Below are positions 61,201 through 64,000 of a stretch of 64,000 nucleotides of DNA, piece after piece. The DNA is from Chitinophaga filiformis. Its GTDB lineage: Bacteria > Bacteroidota > Bacteroidia > Chitinophagales > Chitinophagaceae. The stretch lies in assembly GCF_021646545.1 (NCBI RefSeq), contig NZ_JAKIRP010000011.1, forward strand, positions 234,633-298,632, in the 5' to 3' direction. A program made the translations under genes and the position numbers. The notes beneath the pieces were generated by a model, which searched no databases, was not told the DNA's origin, and was given only the letters and a program-made list of their open reading frames with translations. Position 1 is the first letter of the stretch; every line of letters starts with the position of its first letter.

Positions 61201-64000
61201 ACCGGTGCTTCCATTACTGTATCAGTAAGCGCGACCACTACTTATTATGTACGTGCTGAAACTACCGGTGCATGCTCCAACACTACCTGTGCGAGTGCTA
61301 CCGTAACGGTATTCCAGGCGCCAAATCCGGCTGCTGCTGGCCCGGACCAGACCAAGTGTAACACCACTACCTTCACCATGGCGGCTAATGCTGCTTCTGT
61401 TGGTACAGGTACATGGACACTGCCTGCTGGTTCTACCGCTACTATCACTGCTGGTCAGGCGAACAACCCTGCCGCGGTAATTAATGTACCTGCCGGTGTT
61501 ACAGTGGTAGCTACATGGACCATCACGAATGGTGCTTGTACCACTTCCGATCAGGTGACATTAACTAATAATGCACTGCCAACTGCTACTGCTGGTCCAG
61601 ACCAGACTAAATGTAACACTACTACCTTCACCATGGCGGCTAATACGCCTGCTGCCGGTCAGACCGGTACCTGGACATTGCCCGCTGGTTCTACCGCTAC
61701 CATCACTGCTGGTCAGGCAAACAGCCCAACCGCGGTGATCAACGTACCTGCCGGTGTAACTGTAACTGCTACATGGACTGTTGTAAACGGTGTTTGTTCT
61801 GTTTCTGATGCAGTAGTGCTGAGAAATGATGTACTGCCAACTGCTGCTGCTGGCCCGGACCAAACCAAGTGTAACACTACCATCTTTACCATGGCGGCAA
61901 ATACGCCTGCTGTTGGTACCGGTACCTGGACACTGCCTGCTGGTTCTACTGCCACCATCACTGCTGGTCAGCAGAACAGCCCAAGCGCGGTGATCAACGT
62001 ACCTGTTGGTACTTCTGTGGTAGCTACATGGACTGTAGTAAACGGTTCCTGTACTGTTTCTGATGCGGTAACGCTGAGAAACGATGCACCGCCAACTACT
62101 CCGGCTGCTGGTGCTGATCAGACAAAATGTAACAATACTTCCTTCACACTGGCTGCTAATGCACCAACTGTTGGAACAGGTGCATGGAGCGTGGTGTCTT
62201 CCACTCCTGCAGGATTCACTTTCCCTGCGGCGAGCGTAAGTAACCCAACTGCTACTATCACTGTTCCTGTTGGTTCAACAGTAACCTTGCGCTGGACTAT
62301 CACAAACGGTACCTGCTCTCTCACTGACGATGTGGTACTGAGAAATGATGCTCCTCCAACTACTGCTGCTGCTGGTGCTGACCAGGCAAAATGTAATACA
62401 CCTTCCTTCACCCTGGCTGCTAATGCGCCAACTGTAGGAACCGGTGCATGGAGCGTAGTTTCTTCTACTCCTGCAGGATTTACCTTCCCTGCTGCTAGTG
62501 TAAACAACCCGACCGCTGCTATCACTTTAACAGCCGGTACAACGGTAACATTACGCTGGACTATCACTAACGGTACCTGTACTTCTACAGATGACGTTAT
62601 TCTGACTAACAGCGCGCTGCCAACCACTCCGGCTGCTGGTGCTGATCAGACTAAATGTAATACGCCTTCCTTCACACTGGCTGCTAACGCGCCAACTGTG
62701 GGAACAGGTGCATGGAGCGTGGTTTCTTCTACTCCTGCAGGATTCACTTTCCCTGCGGCTAGTGTAAGCAACCCAACTGCTACCATCACCGTACCTGCCG
62801 GTACTACTGTGACCCTCCGCTGGACGATCACTAATGGTACCTGCGTTTTAACTGACGATGTTGTATTAAGAAATGATGCGCCTCCGACTACAGCTGCTGC
62901 TGGTACTGACCAGTCTCAGTGTAACACACCTGCCTTCACGCTGGCTGCTAACGCGCCAACTGTAGGAACTGGTGCATGGAGCGTAGTTTCCTCTACTCCT
63001 GCCGGATTCACTTTCCCTGCGGCTAGTGTAAATAACCCAGCCGCTGCTATCACTGTACCTGCCGGTACTACGGTAACACTGCGCTGGACCATTACTAATG
63101 GTAGCTGTACTTCTACTGATGATGTGACACTCATCAACTATGTAGCACCAACAGCTGCCAATGCTGGCGCAGACCAGACCAAGTGTAACACCACTACCTT
63201 CACCATGGCTGCTAATGCAGCTTCTGTTGGTACAGGTACATGGACACTGCCTGCTGGCTCTACCGCTACTATCACTGCCGGTCAGGCGAACAACCCTGCC
63301 GCGGTAATTAATGTACCTGTTGGTACTTCTGTGGTGGCTACATGGACCATCACAAATGGTGTTTGTACCACTTCCGATCAGGTGGTATTAACTAATAATG
63401 CACTGCCAACTGCTACTGCTGGTGCAGACCAGACTAAATGTAACGTTACCACCTTCACCATGGCGGCCAATACACCTGCTGCCGGTCAGACTGGTACCTG
63501 GACATTGCCCGCTGGTTCTACTGCTACCATCACTGCCGGTCAGCAGAACAGCCCTACCGCTGTGATCAACGTACCTGCCGGTGTAACTGTAACAGCTACA
63601 TGGACTGTTGTAAACGGTGTTTGTTCTGTTTCTGATGCGGTAGTACTGAGAAATGATGCGCTGCCAACTGCTGCTGCTGGCCCAGACCAGAGTAAGTGTA
63701 ACACTACCATCTTTACCATGGCGGCTAACACGCCTGCTGCGGGTCAGACTGGTACATGGACACTGCCTGCTGGTTCTACTGCCACCATCACTGCTGGTCA
63801 GCAGAACAGCCCAACCGCGGTGATCAACGTACCTGTTGGTACTTCTGTGGTGGCTACATGGACTGTAGTAAATGGTTCCTGTACAGTTTCTGATGCGGTA
63901 ACGCTGAGAAACGATGCACCGCCAACTACTCCGGCTGCTGGTGCTGATCAGACAAAATGTAACAATACTTCCTTCACACTGGCTGCTAACGCACCAACTG
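58249..64000 (+). CDS. Giant secreted repeat protein (adhesin-like), 3' end outside window
   Basis: Open for 1,917 codons to the window edge. Signal peptide MKKILILLYMMMCCAIGIVQ. Residues about 130-345 form a jelly-roll-like domain (DFGTMPGSGIVRRPYP, NNTQLKGDWVNNTDHTGN, SVRVLIINNKPGGCGNDIAIDDIEFAYC); Ig-like and PKD-like domains follow (CEGAPITLTSNYSP, CSGAYVELQASGG, CAGSSVEIRIN, ANAGPDQMACAS, DAGRDTTLCA, CTSGTSTLSVVGG). From residue 1027 on there are tandem 85-88 residue units starting AGPDQTKCN. Such proteins in Bacteroidota end in a T9SS sorting domain, not visible here. It probably acts in adhesion or gliding. Confidence 0.88.
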   Translation, partial: MKKILILLYMMMCCAIGIVQAQTIYVNTPDTVCISTASATAGQAKYLSINAMVVTNSRYQVTQQASWKITGPTGSDADYEVLYTGNTAATTKLAKLQRTKSLTLQFMVPGWYDIEITLPYTDNGVARTRVETRRIRAMDCTINTCGTNEANDKPGFFEDFGTMPGSGIVRRPYPINGVVTYDYQGTGDLADNYYSIANNTQLKGDWVNNTDHTGNSRGGMLVANSAYEPRRFYQKTVTGLCRGSVYNFSAWLININPIGVFEGGCVSGYRYAGVTFQVVNAANPSQILANFPTYNVSMDLSNPKSSWQKYGGSFTVPSNIDSVRVLIINNKPGGCGNDIAIDDIEFAYCSPTITASIKGKTDNLAEVVCEGAPITLTSNYSPADYFTNPAYQWEMSDDEGLTWINVPFGTNTSKELVIGPGELKGTRTVPTSYRFRVRIYETGSDAVTCASPSEYVRLTILPMPQLYLTKSQVCSGAYVELQASGGFDRFTWKDLPGFEGDKRTIQVIDDTTIMVYGYVDYADGHTCVDSNTAYIRSIDQPVIDVISTSQNVCAGSSVEIRINEALAGHTIQWFQGPDGSGNLTHLPEWDGMTTLFPVQINNAAQGVFTVRVSDPTNTCQVESAPFIIDVTPVPVANAGPDQMACASINTSGNFTMAALLNSGEAGVWTIDTLWGPGVDPTVTAAQFKDYATIQFPNLRGTRVNLKKGGMTVRFKWTVRATANTLCTSSDFVEVTLLYDPTFSDAGRDTTLCATNVFTMNASRPDGTLTGPYAETGTWKLVSGNATIANINAYNTTVTSNVAEQDIVLTWSITNAANCTPSIDTVVLHKTTRPVVVVAPSIVTCNTSGTFMVDTLSTKGNPDTYSITAGTPALPGFVAVTNQPITIWPITVNYPVGTPRGVYNFNLSYRNSLNAGCDSTVPFSVSVETPPVAPTGVAVGSPNICTSGTSTLSVVGGSLGQKADGTPNGTWVWYAGGCGVGAPIGTGASITVSVSATTTYYVRAETTGACSNTTCASATVTVFQAPNPAAAGPDQTKCNTTTFTMAANAASVGTGTWTLPAGSTATITAGQANNPAAVINVPAGVTVVATWTITNGACTTSDQVTLTNNALPTATAGPDQTKCNTTTFTMAANTPAAGQTGTWTLPAGSTATITAGQANSPTAVINVPAGVTVTATWTVVNGVCSVSDAVVLRNDVLPTAAAGPDQTKCNTTIFTMAANTPAVGTGTWTLPAGSTATITAGQQNSPSAVINVPVGTSVVATWTVVNGSCTVSDAVTLRNDAPPTTPAAGADQTKCNNTSFTLAANAPTVGTGAWSVVSSTPAGFTFPAASVSNPTATITVPVGSTVTLRWTITNGTCSLTDDVVLRNDAPPTTAAAGADQAKCNTPSFTLAANAPTVGTGAWSVVSSTPAGFTFPAASVNNPTAAITLTAGTTVTLRWTITNGTCTSTDDVILTNSALPTTPAAGADQTKCNTPSFTLAANAPTVGTGAWSVVSSTPAGFTFPAASVSNPTATITVPAGTTVTLRWTITNGTCVLTDDVVLRNDAPPTTAAAGTDQSQCNTPAFTLAANAPTVGTGAWSVVSSTPAGFTFPAASVNNPAAAITVPAGTTVTLRWTITNGSCTSTDDVTLINYVAPTAANAGADQTKCNTTTFTMAANAASVGTGTWTLPAGSTATITAGQANNPAAVINVPVGTSVVATWTITNGVCTTSDQVVLTNNALPTATAGADQTKCNVTTFTMAANTPAAGQTGTWTLPAGSTATITAGQQNSPTAVINVPAGVTVTATWTVVNGVCSVSDAVVLRNDALPTAAAGPDQSKCNTTIFTMAANTPAAGQTGTWTLPAGSTATITAGQQNSPTAVINVPVGTSVVATWTVVNGSCTVSDAVTLRNDAPPTTPAAGADQTKCNNTSFTLAANAPT
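61327..64000 (+). repeat. Eleven tandem protein repeats with a 1,827-bp super-repeat
   Basis: The landmark GA(C/T)CA(G/A) of each unit lies at 61345, 61600, 61858, 62116, 62380, 62644, 62908, 63172, 63427, 63685 and 63946. Units 1-3 and 8-10 are type A (TWTLPAGSTATITAGQ), units 4-7 and 11 are type B (WSVVSSTPAGFTFPAAS). Units 8-11 match units 1-4 in order, shifted by 1,827-1,830 bp, so a seven-unit block has been copied. Confidence 0.9.

Noticed and set aside
62118..62627. Long antisense frames over the repeat region
   Set aside because: They recur with the repeat period and arise from codon bias on the plus strand; the plus frame has a signal peptide and coherent domains.

Overview
The window reads as chromosome of a Bacteroidota bacterium, most likely Chitinophagaceae and Chitinophaga-like (inference). 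Supporting signs are a SusC/SusD polysaccharide-utilisation locus, a two-component arabinan regulator with Reg_prop/Y_Y_Y sensor, an ISAon1-type insertion sequence, a large secreted repeat protein, and several promoters of the Bacteroidota form TTTG-N19-TAnnTTTG (clear at two tRNA genes and at 34,100). Gene content is mixed: core housekeeping genes at the right, accessory genes at the left and centre.

1-2.9 kb: a LytS/LytT-type kinase/regulator pair, with a divergent outer-membrane protein gene preceded by direct repeats 21 bp apart. 2.9-16.4 kb: an arabinan utilisation locus. SusC, SusD, a GH43 lipoprotein, a GH51 arabinofuranosidase and a second GH43 form one tightly spaced minus-strand operon; the divergent regulator is a hybrid-type sensor split into two overlapping genes (kinase, then receiver-AraC). 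16.4-20.4 kb: a repeat-rich spacer, then a compact two-gene unit of an MBL-fold hydrolase and a cytoplasmic gluzincin metallopeptidase of unknown role. 20.6-33.9 kb: assorted accessory genes: MFS exporter with a TetR-like palindrome, an SDR/AraC pair, a membrane acyltransferase-like protein, GH29 fucosidase with divergent AraC regulator, an RluA-type pseudouridine synthase, a methyltransferase and a decayed hydrolase. 34-43 kb: small unknowns, ilvD with a Crp/Fnr gene, a second SDR/AraC module littered with SDR remnants, a chimeric pseudogene and a polysaccharide lyase.

43-45.4 kb: recombinase remnant and an ISAon1-type element lying between two nearly identical tRNA-Arg(ACG) genes. 45.5-53.2 kb: rlmH, a rhomboid protease, then a stressosome operon (RsbR, RsbS, RsbT, a HATPase-SpoIIE phosphatase, a kinase with a degenerate RsbT-like N-terminal domain, and a single-domain receiver), followed on the other strand by tilS and a TPR gene. 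53.2-57.9 kb: etfBA, a bifunctional-nuclease-family gene, ispE, and rpmI-rplT; the convergent ispE/rplT junction has been duplicated into decayed copies. 58.2-64 kb: the start of a very large secreted protein made of about 86-88 residue repeats, including a recent 1,827-bp super-repeat; it runs off the right edge.

The most promising candidates for undescribed biology are the MBL/metallopeptidase pair, the stressosome kinase carrying a dead ATPase-like domain, the duplicated ispE/rplT junction, and the super-repeat protein. All assignments are from reading the sequence and family knowledge; no database search was run.
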